From: Endomychus coccineus
Taxonomy: Eukaryota; Arthropoda; Insecta; Coleoptera; Endomychidae
NCBI GenBank assembly: GCA_958510875.1
Contig: OY294068.1
Span: 158,632,388 to 158,696,387, forward strand
Length of the DNA stretch: 64,000 bases
Direction of reading: 5' to 3'
Shown: piece after piece, positions 1 through 10,780 of the stretch
Numbering within the stretch: position 1 is the first letter of the stretch
Layout: the number at the start of each line of letters is the position of its first letter
Notes under the pieces: generated by a model
Database searches by the model: none
What the model was told of the DNA's origin: nothing
Seen by the model: only the letters and a program-made list of their open reading frames with translations
Made by a program: the position numbers and the translations under genes

Positions 1-1080
1 CGGCCGTTAATCCACATCTAATGATCAAACGGCTCGGCGTGAGAGAATTGTTCAATATTGATTTATGTAGAAAAATGTATCACAAATAACTTGTTCGTAA
101 CATGTTTGTAGATCTCTATATTTTCGGCGTTCAGTTGCTGTTAATTTCTTTCACAAATATTCAAAATAGTGAATAAAATATAATTTCAAATTAACACGAA
201 CTGCGAAGTTTCCTTGTTGACAATTGTTTCGTCATCACAAGTCACACTATCAAAGCGGCTTATCAACTAAGTTACAAATGCAAATGTCACGTTTGAACAA
301 GAAATGTATTGACGCTTGAAGAATAGATAATAAGTATGCTTGGCAAAATTACTATTCGCAAAACACATCTGATTTGTTTAATGATTTTTATATAATTGTT
401 TCACATTGTATAAGATACTCTACGCATTTGTGTAAAGATAATGAAATAAATTATTCATTCCATTAGGTATCAAATTAATAAGGTTTTTGAAAAGATGTAC
501 GAAAACAAATTTTTCCACTACTAGCTGTGAAGTTGACAATTATTGCGTCTCCTAGCCTGCTGAGAAGTGAATTTCTCTAGTAGTGGTTGATAATTTTTTC
601 TATTGTTGACCTAGGTTAATAATGAACAAACTCAAATGTTTTGAGAATCCAGGGATAGTTGTTTAACAAAAACTTGTGCAACGTGATTTTGTATACCCAG
701 GAGATTGTCTTTAACGTATTTGCTGCTTGAAATTACCTAACACGATAAAATTATTTGAATCAAAAAATGCCATTAGTTTAAAATTCGCGCTCAACATGGA
801 TGACTGATGACATTTGTGAATCGTGACCGTAACCTACAACGAGTGCCGGACAGAGCCGAGCTTGGTTATGTTACAAAACTATTTAAACAAAATAAGAGTA
901 AGACCACGAGAACACAGAATTACCAGAAGACGACATTGAATGAAACTGATTATTTTTCAAGTGAGTAACCTTGCTACAGGCTAAAGATAATATATGGTTT
1001 TGTGAATTTTAGGTTAGTATTCGACTAAATGAAAACAAGATTTCAGTAGTGAAAACGATAGAAAAGGGAAATAGTTGATC
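1..1080. other. No gene recognised; AT-rich flank
   Basis: I read all six frames of this stretch and see only short, stop-rich reading frames with no motif I recognise. There is no tandem repeat or obvious inverted repeat. It is probably old intergenic or intronic sequence. Confidence 0.5.
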
Positions 1081-1263
1081 TCAACATAGAATAATGTGCC
1101 CATCAAGTAGAGGCCTTTTTATCACTTGCATAATCGTGGAAGTATGCCAGTAGTAAGTAGAAATCATCTCTACGTTTTTGGTACTGCACCAAACTGTCTG
1201 TACAGTAACTTTTTCTGCGATTTCTCGCATTTCTGGCGGTTTGCAATTTAAATTTCCCCTCAT
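1081..1263 (-). pseudogene. Possible piggyBac-like transposase scrap
   Basis: The minus frame translates to about 60 residues that include TVQTVW followed by KNVEMISTYY, then a run ending in KRPLLDGHI. This resembles the part of piggyBac transposases where a short segment with a conserved Trp precedes a V-x-M-I-S-T strand shortly before the catalytic YNxxMGGVD region. That downstream region is not present, because the frame stops just where it should begin. The upstream DDE residues are also missing. I infer a short relic of a piggyBac-superfamily transposase. The match is brief, so an unrelated spurious frame remains quite possible. Confidence 0.28.
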
Positions 1264-1469
1264 TTCGGCTTTTCACATGTATACGTAATGTATACGTAAA
1301 TATTCCCACAATATTGTTTTTGAGAAATGTCATTTAATAGAAATGTAAAAATTGATTTCCAGCCTACTTACTTTTTATCAGACAGAAATTACGCAAGCAT
1401 ACGTATCAAATTGTTTACTTTATTTAACTTAAAAATATTAAATTCTAGTCTGATGTGCTAGTAGTGGGA

Positions 1470-1611
1470 AAAATAGTATATACACCACGGTGGTGAAGAC
1501 ATTTATAGACCTCGCACCTTATTCCGCTCGGGGCGAAGCCCCTCGCGAAATAATCTTGATGCTCGGTCAATAATAATAGTCTTCAACACCTTGGTGTATA
1601 ATATACTATTT
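1470..1611. repeat. Nested palindrome (hairpin) next to a tRNA-like sequence
   Basis: Two arms of about 30 bp at 1470-1500 and 1579-1611 are inverted copies of each other (AAAATAGTATA..ACACCA against TGGTGT..TATACTATTTT). The roughly 80-bp interior holds a second, GC-rich palindrome at about 1524-1546 whose stem is CTCGGGGC facing GCCCCTCG. The whole unit can fold as one cruciform. It abuts the tRNA-like sequence that follows. Confidence 0.65.
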
Positions 1612-1612
1612 T

Positions 1613-1684
1613 CGCTCCTAGGAATCGAACCAGAATCAACTGAGTGAGAGTTCGATATTCTTAACCTTAGACCACATAACCGTT
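1613..1684 (-). repeat. tRNA-like sequence, likely SINE head or tRNA pseudogene
   Basis: Read on the minus strand, this 72-bp segment has the layout of a tRNA: an A-box-like GTGGTCTAAGGTTAAG, a 4-bp anticodon stem AACT/AGTT around a seven-base loop, and a good B box GGTTCGATTCC. The D-arm resembles tRNA-Glu, although the loop would place CAC in the anticodon position. The acceptor strands do not pair, so it is unlikely to be a working tRNA. A tRNA-derived SINE head joined to the palindrome at 1470-1611 is the simplest reading. Confidence 0.5.
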
Positions 1685-1810
1685 TCATTATAATTTGTTG
1701 AAGTGCGATGTTTTGAGTTCACTCCAGTAGGTAATCGTTTTTGTAGTTGTTGTTAAACGATTTTGTTAAAGTTTTAAATTAACTTGAATTAACTTTGAAA
1801 AATCGATTGA

Positions 1811-2540
1811 ATGCTGAAAAATTTATTGACAATTTATGACAGTCTGGTTGTATCAATCTTATCTTACGGTGTGAATGTTTGGGGCTCTGCATATAATTAC
1901 TCCTTGAAACCATTACAAATTATACAAAATTATGTCATTAGAATAATTTTTTCGATCCCCGCGAGGACAAGCATTAAACCTATATTTATACAAGAATCAT
2001 TACTAAATATCAAAAGTCTATATACGTTCTCAGTAATCCAGTCAATACATAAACAAAATAATACTGCAAAACTAAATCATCTCTACACAACTAGAGCCAT
2101 AAGGAATAAGGAATATGAATACCAAAAATTTAGTAGAACTGTTTGTCAGAAAAGAAAAGACTTTATTGGTATAAAATTGTACAATTCACTACCTGCCAAA
2201 TTGAAGAACGCTACTGAAACACAATTTAAAATCCAGACTAAATTATACATTATACAAAATTACAATTTATTAAGCTCATTACTTAAATAAAACCCGACAT
2301 TCTACCATAGTTTGGAATTGTTATATTTTGTATTCTATATTTTATCTTTTATCTTTCAACCTAAATTTTTTTCTTCTTGCATAATATGTACCACGATTGG
2401 AAACAAGACATATATAAAAAGTTTTAGTATAGAATGAAATGTTGGCACAGCACGAGATTTTTTCAAGTGTCACAGATACTTGTAAAATTGTAAATGTAAT
2501 TTGAAAATAATCCGAAATAAACTTTGAAATAAACTTTCAA
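1811..2540 (+). mobile_element. Non-LTR retrotransposon 3' end (C-terminal RT region plus 3' UTR)
   Basis: An open frame of 159 residues (1811-2290) reads through the region that follows the catalytic core in CR1/Jockey-type LINE reverse transcriptases: YDSLVVSILSYGVNVWGSA, then a hydrophobic stretch, and a C-terminal GIKLYNSLPAKLK block. The catalytic YxDD motif lies upstream and is missing, so the copy is 5'-truncated, as expected of incomplete target-primed reverse transcription. The 3' UTR continues to about 2540, where AATAAACTTT is repeated as a short tail. The LINE at 51.6-53.9 kb (minus strand) ends with a similar block (FGKTVCQKSLKYNGVKLY against FSRTVCQKRKDFIGIKLY), so the two are related. 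The upstream RT was probably never copied here. Confidence 0.75.
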
Positions 2541-3799
2541 ATGTATATTTTGAGTTACGATTTCTTTAGATGTTCAACCCCTTTAGGGTTTTATTACATA
2601 ATTCCTCTGGAAAACAATGGGGTTCGTCTCCTAACAGCAAACGATTTTTGTCGAAATTTAAATATGATAGGAGTCTTGGGTTTTGGTCTTGATCTTGGTT
2701 TTGCAAATTAATGAGTTTCTTGGTCTTGGTCTCACATCAAATTTTCACGATCGAATAGACCTAGTGTAGTCGCACCCAGAAGTATCCTGTTGCGACTGCG
2801 ACAACACTCTCCTATAAGTTGGTAAAGAGCCTCTTCTCCTGTACCGCAACTGAGTATGAACTCTTCGTGAGGGAAAGCCTACAGTGACCGGCAAGACGCC
2901 CGTAAGGTCAGCTATGACATACCTACTTTTCGACAGAAGTTTAGGAATAGTCCCTTGAATAATTATTCATAATAAAATTATTGAAAGTGCATGAGGTAAG
3001 ACCAAATGAAAAGAAACAATGAAGCTATAAAACGACGAACGACGTCAGTAAAAAAAATAAGACAAACGTATGTCCTGAATTGCTGTTGGTATCCGAGATA
3101 TGGCGAGATATTTTATTATTTTGGTGTTTTCTTTCAATTATATCCTAGAATTTAGAAAGTATTAAATTGAAATTTGGAATGCTTATTAAACGTCAGAAAG
3201 CCAACATTCAGAGCAATTTAGCCTTTGTCAATATTTACGTCTACACTACAGGTTCATATATTTTTAGTGATAGTAAGATCGTATAGCCTCAAACTGTTTT
3301 GTTTGCTGTCCCTGTTCTCCAGTATCTGAAATCTAGGAAGTGATGTTCAATTATCAAACATTTTTGTTCAATGTGATTTTTCAAGAAACGCATCTATTCC
3401 GAGATAAATGCAAATCAGATCCATTCGCATGTTTCTAGCATTCATCTCAGAAATAATGAACAAACGTCACGAAAAGTAAGAAGAAAATACTTAAACGGTA
3501 AATATTTTTTCACATTTCCAACACACATTATGTGACTCAAAAACACGTGCAAGTGCAGACATTGCAAAGAAGAATAAACATTGAGGCACACGCGCCGCAA
3601 AAGCTAAGCGAGCGATATGCGTCTTCCGAAAAAGCAACTGCAAGTCGCTTTCGGCAACGTCCCCAGATAAATAATTTTCTGTTTTATAATTCTTTTAGCA
3701 AAGACTACTAAATATTATATTTTCAGGTCTCTCAACGGTAGAACATATATATTATACACATTACACATATTATTAGAAACAATCCATTGTTTTTATCTT
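2541..3799. other. No gene recognised; contains a CTTGGTCTT-rich patch
   Basis: No coding frame is recognisable. At about 2672-2738 there is a cluster of TCTTGG/GGTCTTG words, the same vocabulary as the larger repeat at 3800-3968, so both may be ends or copies of one repeat family. A patch at about 2760-2920 is noticeably richer in G+C than its surroundings but has no motif I know. Confidence 0.4.
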
Positions 3800-3968
3800 A
3801 GTGCAGGATTTGCAAGAGTCTCGCAAGACTCTTGAAGAAGTCTCGGTCTTGCAGGATATGGTCTTGGTATTGGACTTGTTCTTACATATAGAGTCTTGGT
3901 CTTGGTCTCGACCTTGCTTCTATACGAGACCAAGACCAAGACTGCAGAACCAAGACCTGTCTTGCTCA
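3800..3968. repeat. CTTGGTCTTG-type simple and inverted repeat
   Basis: The segment is built from repeated TCTTG, GTCTTGG and CAAGACC words. Its first part includes the self-complementary AGAGTCTCGCAAGACTCTTG. The second part holds GTCTTGGTCTTGGTCTCG facing CGAGACCAAGACCAAGAC across a loop of about 14 bases. An open frame runs across it, but its translation is an artefact of the repeat. It is probably the terminal part of a nonautonomous DNA element; I could not find the second end or a target duplication. Confidence 0.55.
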
Positions 3969-5084
3969 ACATTACTTAAAATTCGATGAGAAATAATTCG
4001 GTGTAGGAATTTCTTTAACGATGTTAGAAGAAGCTCGATTGAATGCAATTTACTCTTTCGACCTCGACACGAAGAGTATAACAATTTGCTTCAATGGCAT
4101 AATGTACGGTGGGCTAGACTATCGGTTGCGGAGACAGTATAATTAGTAATCGGTCAGTTATAAAGATGACGTTGACCTTCGATGTTGAATTACTATTATC
4201 TTTAGAATGCTTTGATACATAAATAACTATACGAATAACTCAATATTAAAAGGAACGAAATCCAACAATCTTGGAGCTTATGAGTTTTATCTCATTTATC
4301 GTTACATGTTAAAGTTTATTTTGTTTAGCTTTGATTTATTTATTTTTTGTTCCTTAATAATTGTGTGACAATTTCCAGAAAAGTTTCACTTTCATCGCAT
4401 TCAGTTTGTACTAACACATAATTTTTTTCTGATGAACGACTAAGATTTCTAGCGCTTCTGAAAATTGGAGCAAATGAAATCTGAGTGGGATTGAATGGAA
4501 TATGTAATACTAATACTGAAATTATTATTATTGTCAGTTCAAGTGGAATTTGGTATTCAAACCAGTCAAGGTAGAGTCTCAATTTCTGATATAAAAAGTT
4601 CTAGTAGTTTGAAAAGTTGCAGAAGCGAATGAAACTTTTTACATTTGTATATTCATACTTCGATTGTGATACCGCTTCTGAAAGATTGTGTCAAGATTAT
4701 TGGAGATATCCTTGCTATCTGATACTTTTGATACTCATAAGAACCTTCAGTCATGAATTCAACGGTTCCTCCGGATTCAATACACCCTTGCACAAGCAAA
4801 ATAAAACAATTTCTTGATATGTATAAAATATTTTCCGGACGGTTTGAAAAACTTACCTTTGGACAAGCACATAGGATACATCCGAAATCTGAAATATTGA
4901 TAGATAACATACTTATGAACGAATGAGCGGTTGAACTTTCAATAATACAGACGATAAAATGGAAAACGATTGGAAGAAGGTACTTCGAGCCTATACAGAA
5001 TGTTGCAATTTATGATAGGAATATTCTACCAGTCGATAGTCCATCGGCAAATATTTTGACATGCATTTTTACATTTCTTTCAGC
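3969..5084. other. No gene recognised
   Basis: Short open frames occur on both strands, but none carries a motif or composition I can assign. No repeat structure stands out. Confidence 0.4.
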
Positions 5085-5610
5085 TAGCTGATCGGCTTAT
5101 CATTGGAAGGAACTGCCCCGTATGTCACACTTCCAGCAGCAGCGAGTGATAAATCTCTACTCACGTTCAGGAGATAAGAAATACGAAATCTTGTTGCATT
5201 TCTGACTGAACACGCCTCATGCAATAAACATCTTTGCACAATGGACATGGTAGAACAACACACATGTAGGACTTGCGGCGTGGAAGAAGAAACATCCATT
5301 CTTGTGCTGTGTCAGTGCACGGTATACGCGGTTGGTTGTCGGACATAACTTGGAGGTGATAAAACTACACCCGAAGAAATAAGAAGTATCTCCTCCCCTA
5401 TACATCAAGCTACTGAATCTCATATAATACAACGGACTGGTGGGGAGATAGGAATATTTGGAACCACAGTGTAGTGGGGCTCCCTATTGAAGGAAGGGGA
5501 ACCAACCCTACGGGGTGAAGTTTTAGTCGGTAAGAATCCGGCATATCCGAGACACGGGCCCAAGGCGTATATGCAAGATTTCTCCTCCTCTACGCACAAA
5601 AATCGGTTGG
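5085..5610 (+). mobile_element. R1/LOA-type LINE 3' end (zinc-binding tail and 3' UTR)
   Basis: The plus strand encodes FLTEHASCNKHL, then CRTCGVEEETSILVLCQC, then LGGDKTTPEEI with shifts of frame. This is the short cysteine-rich tail (C-x2-C, acidic E-E-E-T, then a Cys) that closes ORF2 of R1/LOA-type LINEs after the RNase H domain. The sequence that follows, with GTTTTAGTCGGTAAGAATCC and CATATCCGAGACACGGGCCC, resembles the GC-rich 3' UTR found behind such ORFs and ends near 5610 in an A-rich stretch. No RT or RNase H catalytic residues are present, so it is a 5'-truncated dead copy. Related pieces lie at 7.0-7.5, 12.7-13.95 and 26.2-27.8 kb. Confidence 0.65.
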
Positions 5611-6980
5611 ATCATATCGCAGTAGTTTCAACAAAATTCGGTACAGGTACCCCACTATTTTTCAACACTTGGAAGATCTATCAGCATTGTCCTGTACTGT
5701 CCTTTTTCCGCCCTATTTTTTATGTCACTGGTTATTTTCCACAAATTCTTTGTCCAATTTGTGGAAATATTCTTAAACTTATTATTTTATGGAATTGAAG
5801 GTTTAACGGAAATCGAAAAAGCTGCTAATTCAATCCAAAGTGCCAGGGGTCTAAGCAAATTCTTGTGCAGCTAGACATTACTTGGCACTGTTTTTCGTCT
5901 TGAATGATGTTCTTCGGATGTTTCAAACAACAAGCGCATGGCCACAGCGATTTACAATTAAATGTTCGTGGTTCCGTCAACTTACCAAAGAATGATTGAA
6001 GAATGTCTTCGTCAATTTGCTTAAATCAGAAATAACCCAATTAATTCAGGCCTGAATGAATATCCCGCTTAGTAATTAACCTAACGATCCTCTCCGGAAT
6101 GGCAAATATTGTATTTTCTCGAACTACTATTGAAGTTGTCAATTCCAATTTTTCGTGGGCTATCTATAGCTGTAGCAAATGTATCTTCATCTGTTATGCT
6201 GAATTTACAATTTGTACTGATTCCATTCTTGCTCATGTTATGTTTCTCTAAATAACAATACATAGTGCGTATCAAATAACACCTTTCCCAGCTTGTTCTT
6301 TCAAATAGAATTCGAAAAAACAACACGTTATTTTCAACCCTTGAGCCAATCATATTTTCATACCAGAATTATTGAATGCATGATATTGTTCGTCTAAATT
6401 AATCTACGTTTGTTTTACACTGGTCGGGATCTACCTGATTGTTCTGGTACAACTTTTCTATGTTACAAAGATAGCTGAGGCGTCAATCATTTATTGAAAA
6501 GTCAATGTCTTAATAATCTCTAATCTGATTTTTTGCCTTATTGTCGCCTTTCTTGTATTCGCTATGTAAGTTCAATTTTTATTTGTAACATTTCCTGGGC
6601 ACCGAACCAAAAAAAATAAATCACAATAATGATGGTATTATGAACACCGAACACCGATACTATACCGAACCTCTACAGATCAAAAGAGAGAAGCTCTATC
6701 GCAACTTTTAACTCCTTTCCGCCGTTTCCGAGTCGTAGGCTATCTATCTCCTATCGAGCTATTTTCCCAATTCGCACAGACACAAAGACGTATGCACATA
6801 TTATTAAAAACACATTCGTTTCACAGAAATATTCAGTGTCCAATTGGTTGCTGGGATCAGGGTTGACTCATCTACTCAATTTGTCTGCAGGGAACCACTA
6901 GAATTGAGGTGCATTTGATGACTCTGGCAAATTGGTTGCAGACTCTATGAGTCTGAAAGGAATACTTTATCTTTCTATTG
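5611..6980. other. No gene recognised
   Basis: Stop-rich in all frames. The longest frame (about 90 residues on the minus strand near 6081-6353) has no recognisable motif. No clear repeats. Confidence 0.4.
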
Positions 6981-6984
6981 ATAA

Positions 6985-7480
6985 CATGATGCTCATAGAA
7001 CGTATACTCATCTCAAAATGCTCTGAAATAGTTGAATCTTCTATCAAAACGGTGGTGGACAAGTTCAGAGCCCTTAGACCGCTTGATTGGGTACATTGTG
7101 CGCCCCTTGATATGAGGCTCAGTCCAGCGGGCCTAAGGCAACGCCGGAGGCCAGGATTCTGTATGGACTGATATCTCTTATGGCCACAGGGGGCATGTAT
7201 GCGTTGCCGAGGTGTTGCAGCCTGAGAGAAGCCAGTGCTGGACATTCTCAAGGATATGAGAGGCAGTTCCGTCGCATCTCCACATCTACTACAACCTGGG
7301 TCATCAATGATGCCTGTCAAGTTTCATTCAGGTGAAAACGTCCTGTGATGTTTCCTGTCATCAGCTATAAACCTCTTCTACTCATAGAGAGAGAGGGGTT
7401 TTCGAGTGATATGAAGCTTCGCCTGCCTTATACCGAGAGCACTGCGCCAAATCGAGAGCCACTGTATATCTAGTAGCTCT
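6985..7480 (-). mobile_element. R1/LOA-type LINE C-terminal fragment
   Basis: On the minus strand, MTGNITGRFHLNET is followed after a one-base frame change by LTGIIDDPGCSRCGDATELP. This matches the end of ORF2 in R1/LOA-type LINEs: a TGHxxLNxH block, then a C-x2-C knuckle with an acidic T-E pair. The residues after the knuckle (GFSQAATPRQRIHAPCGHK) are probably 3' UTR read as protein. The RT and RNase H domains are absent. It is the same kind of fragment as at 5.1 and 13.7 kb but in opposite orientation, so it is a separate insertion. Confidence 0.6.
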
Positions 7481-8387
7481 CTGAAACTGTAGTAAAAGTG
7501 AATGATAATCTTTATCCCAAGGAATATCTAGTAGTCGCATTCAAATTTTTTGATAAAATTAACAAAATGTGTGAATTTTCTAGAAAATGTCATGTAACGG
7601 TCGAAGAAATTAGTTACAACCTAATCTTCTCCTTAGGAAAAAAACTGTTTTGAATGACACTGAGTCCATTATTATCTGATAAGGAGTTCCTGAGACTTGA
7701 CAATTTTCCTAATTCATAATTTGCCTTACTCCCAACACTTTATTTGAAAAGTTAGAAAAAACAGTTTCGCAGCTAAGATGTTAATAAGGGTCGTCAGATT
7801 TACATGCAATTATTTTCAATATACCTTATTTAGACCGGTTGTTGAAAAACCGCCTCTTTCCCAATTTATTAGAAGTGTTACGTCCTAGTTGTCATTTCAG
7901 GAGTTTTAAAATAATTTACAGAAATCTCTCTTAGCCATGTTTACTCGCGATATTTTCCCAGTAGCTGTACGGACGATATATCATTGATGATTTGAAAATG
8001 ATCTGTGAAGGTCAAATTCGATCATTAGTTCAAAAAAGCTTTTTGGTAATTACCTCTAGAGATTTCGCCTTAACTTCGTGTAAATCCATTTAAATTGAAT
8101 ACAACACAAAATTATACTCATATCAACAATATATTGGCAATTGTTCCATCAGATAGTGGCAACCGCAGAATGAGTTATCAACTCACGTAAATGTACTGAT
8201 GTTTCATGGAAGAATCATCCGATCAGGTGAAGTCCAGGAGTCCTGGATCCGAAATGGATTTCCAGTCTGTTTGTTCTATAGCAGAGTGAAAAAATGATGG
8301 AGGTTATGTGTAGCAAATCATCTATGAAGCCCAGATAGGTTATGTAACTAACACATATGGCGGCCAATGAGCCGTCATGAGTCACGA
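7481..8387. other. No gene recognised
   Basis: No coding frame or repeat that I can assign. The stretch ends at the target duplication of the first THAP-family element. Confidence 0.4.
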
Positions 8388-8628
8388 TCACGGTCGTATA
8401 TACAGGTCTGAAAACTCGAGGCTGTTTCCTATGTGAGAAAAGAGTCCGCTAAGCGTCATCTGTTGCGTATTACCAAAAGGGTGGCGCACGACCGTGTTTG
8501 AAAGATATGGCGCCTAATCCTGACATCCTGATAACATACTTCGATCCATGCACCATGTGGTGAGTTTGGCGACATGTAAGAGACTCATGTCAAACGTAGA
8601 GATTACAGACCTGTATATATGACCGTGG
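8388..8628. mobile_element. THAP-family inverted-repeat element, copy 1 (internally deleted)
   Basis: A 241-bp element bounded by inverted termini: TCACGGTCGTATATACAGGT on the left faces a matching ACCTGTATATATGACCGTGG on the right. It is flanked by the 6-bp direct repeat TCACGA (8382-8387 and 8629-8634). The inner left end shares GAGGCTGTTTCCTATGTGAGAA and the following GTCCGCTAAGCGTC with copies 2 and 3. The right inner end shares the motif beginning ACTCATGTCAAAC. The THAP-coding part is missing, so this is a deletion derivative. Target duplication and termini are seen directly; membership of the family follows from shared ends. Confidence 0.85.
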
Positions 8629-8634
8629 TCACGA

Positions 8635-9098
8635 TAACCTCCAGAATGCCTATGAACTATCGAGAACCTGTCACGTTATCTATCATAAAGATATAAAAAA
8701 CATGATTATGTGACAAAACTGTCGAAACCATCAAAAAGTTAAAAACGTTTCGTACAGAATTTGAAAACGTAACGCAAGTCCATAACTAACGCATGCTGGT
8801 TTGAACTTGTGTGGTGGATAGCTTATATGGGTGGCGCATGCCTGTTGATATCATAAAAAATGTGATTAAAAAATATTACATATCGAGTCATTCTAGTTCG
8901 ATTTCAAGTTGTACCATCTACACAATTTAGAAATCTTATTGATGATATACGAGCTTGCGTTACCTATTGTACTTAATCCTCTACACAAGTTGAAATGAGC
9001 ATGTGTAAGTGACTATTATGCGTTACCTTTTGAATTCTGAAGTTTTGGGAACAGTATGACAGTTATGTGATCGATTCATGACACATAGACAGGCATCA
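8635..9098. other. No gene recognised between two THAP-family elements
   Basis: A non-coding spacer with no motif I can assign. It carries a few GGTGGCGCATG words similar to the interior of the neighbouring elements, perhaps from older copies. Confidence 0.35.
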
Positions 9099-9104
9099 TC
9101 ATGA

Positions 9105-9629
9105 CCAGGGTCGTACATAGAGGTCTGGGGACACGAGGCTGTTTCCTATGTGAGAAGTGGGTCCGCTAAGCGTCGACTGTCGCGTAGTACCAAAAAGGAT
9201 GGCGCAGTAGTCGAAATTCTCTGACAACTGTCATACTTGACTTGTGAACACAAGGAATACCTGCGTTTTTAGAAACAAATTACGAAATCGTACATTGTGC
9301 CGAAATGCAAAACGGGGCACAAAAGTGTGAAGCAACAAACTTCTGTTTTTAAAGTGCCAAAAGATGCGGAAATGCGAAAAATGCTAGCATGTATAACAAA
9401 AAGGAGAAGTTATTTTTAAGGTGAGTAATACATTTTGACAAGAGTAACAGTTCTATTCCTCTCTCAAACCAGAATACTTAGTAACACTGCTTGCGATTCC
9501 GGAAAGAAATCGTTTCACCACTTCGATCCAAGCGCTAGCTAGTGGCTGAGCGAGGGACTACGAGTTTGGCGACGGGTAAGGGACCCATGTCAAACATACG
9601 AATCCCCAGACCTTTATGTACGACTGTGA
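9105..9629 (+). mobile_element. THAP-family inverted-repeat element, copy 2
   Basis: A 525-bp element with inverted termini (CCAGGGTCGTACATAGAGGT facing a right end that reads ACCTTTATGTACGACTGTGA). It is flanked by the perfect 6-bp repeat TCATGA (9099-9104 and 9630-9635). Positions 9291-9420 encode a damaged THAP domain, IVPKCKTGHKSVK then VFKVPKDAEMRK, where the first zinc-binding Cys has become Tyr. The codons for the conserved Trp and downstream residues are displaced, and the frame ends in a stop followed at 9421 by a good splice donor, GTGAGT. THAP is the N-terminal site-specific DNA-binding zinc finger (C2CH) of P-element transposases and some other families. The catalytic domain is absent, so the element is nonautonomous. 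Confidence 0.82.
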
Positions 9630-9635
9630 TCATGA

Positions 9636-10659
9636 CACACATATCCGTGACAGATGGCTGACTGGCTGACAAACTACAGATAGCTGATGTGAATCAATAG
9701 ATCATTTGGTCCAAATAACCTTCATCACTCTATGAATCTACGATACAACACACATACTGGAAGTTCACTGCTGGCCTAGAACTAGTTGACAGCGTTCTTA
9801 TCTACCAGACATCAATCGAAGATTTCTTTGTTGCGTGGAAATATTTATTCCATTTTCGTTGAAGAAACATCATCAATATTTTTAACATGCATAGAAAACT
9901 TGTTACTGTACATCTACCTAATTCTCCAATTCTGAAGGAGTAGCTTTTTGCTTTTATTTCCCTTAACTCTACTGCACTCCTGCAAAAGCTTTATGAAATA
10001 ATAAAGTGTTGAATCTAGAACTTCTAACTATTAAAATATCAACATTTTCACTGCGGGAGTTCCTTTTTATATCGAGTGAGATTATCAAGGGGAAATGACG
10101 AAAGAGCTCTCTTCACAATTATATTTCGAAATGATACATGCTTATTATAGTGTAAGTGTAGCGCCACACAACTTTGAGGAAATACGAAGTTTTAGTGGGA
10201 TAAAAACGGTAAGTATTTCTTTTCAGTGAGACAGGAAATAACGAAGATGAGGTGAATATGCGGCACGGGTGCTTATGATGCCATCCCAAGAGTTACTCCG
10301 TCGCTTCAGAATTCAAACTTCACAACAGAAAATCGATACCATTATGCGGAATATAGAATATGCTCACGATAGGTGAATTTTTCATTCGTTAGAAGTCTTT
10401 ACCTATTCTATCTATATCATTTCAAACCCTGGGTGAATAATACGCACAAATTGAGGGGAAATTCTAGAATGCAATTTGATTTCACTACAATTTATATATT
10501 ATCACAGCAGGTATCGTGTTAGGCATATGTTGTACCTACTTGAGATAATTAAATTTTGCTGCTGTCAATCTTGAACACTCAAAATGCAGCAATGTTCTAA
10601 AATTGCTGACGAGATTATGAGAACAAAGGAAAAATCTACACAAAAACCAACGACCATGA
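9636..10659. other. No gene recognised
   Basis: No recognisable coding frame. A splice-donor-like GGTAAGT occurs near 10208 without a recognisable exon before it. No repeat structure stands out. Confidence 0.35.
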
Positions 10660-10780
10660 AATCAAGACGTATACGACAAAGAATATGACAAGTTACTAAA
10701 CTGGATTCAAGAAAATAGTGTAGAATATGATGATGAAGCTGTACTGCATTTTCTCCGAGTTCCCAATGTCTGAAAATTTA
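10660..10780 (+). pseudogene. Possible N-terminal scrap of a Crypton-type tyrosine recombinase
   Basis: After KSRR and a one-base shift, the plus strand reads YDKEYDKLLNWIQENSVEYD and then DEAVLHFLRV. The layout (basic residues, a Tyr-rich helix ending in a Trp, then an acidic run and a Leu-rich helix) parallels the SAM-like N-terminal domain of the clearer Crypton-type gene at 44.5-45.6 kb, which has KSKRRYEYAYDQFFSWRR and then SENVLLEYM. No catalytic part follows. I regard it as a weak candidate for a second relic of the same class. Confidence 0.28.

Noticed and set aside
1613..1684. Functional tRNA gene
   Set aside because: The acceptor strands do not pair and the D-arm and anticodon disagree on identity, so it is treated as tRNA-like repeat.
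3801..3989. Open frame of 62 residues on the plus strand
   Set aside because: It lies within the CTTGGTCTTG repeat and its composition is dictated by that repeat.
5487..5798. 103-residue plus frame after the LINE tail
   Set aside because: The first third is the GC-rich 3' UTR of an R1/LOA-type LINE and the rest has no motif; a chance frame.
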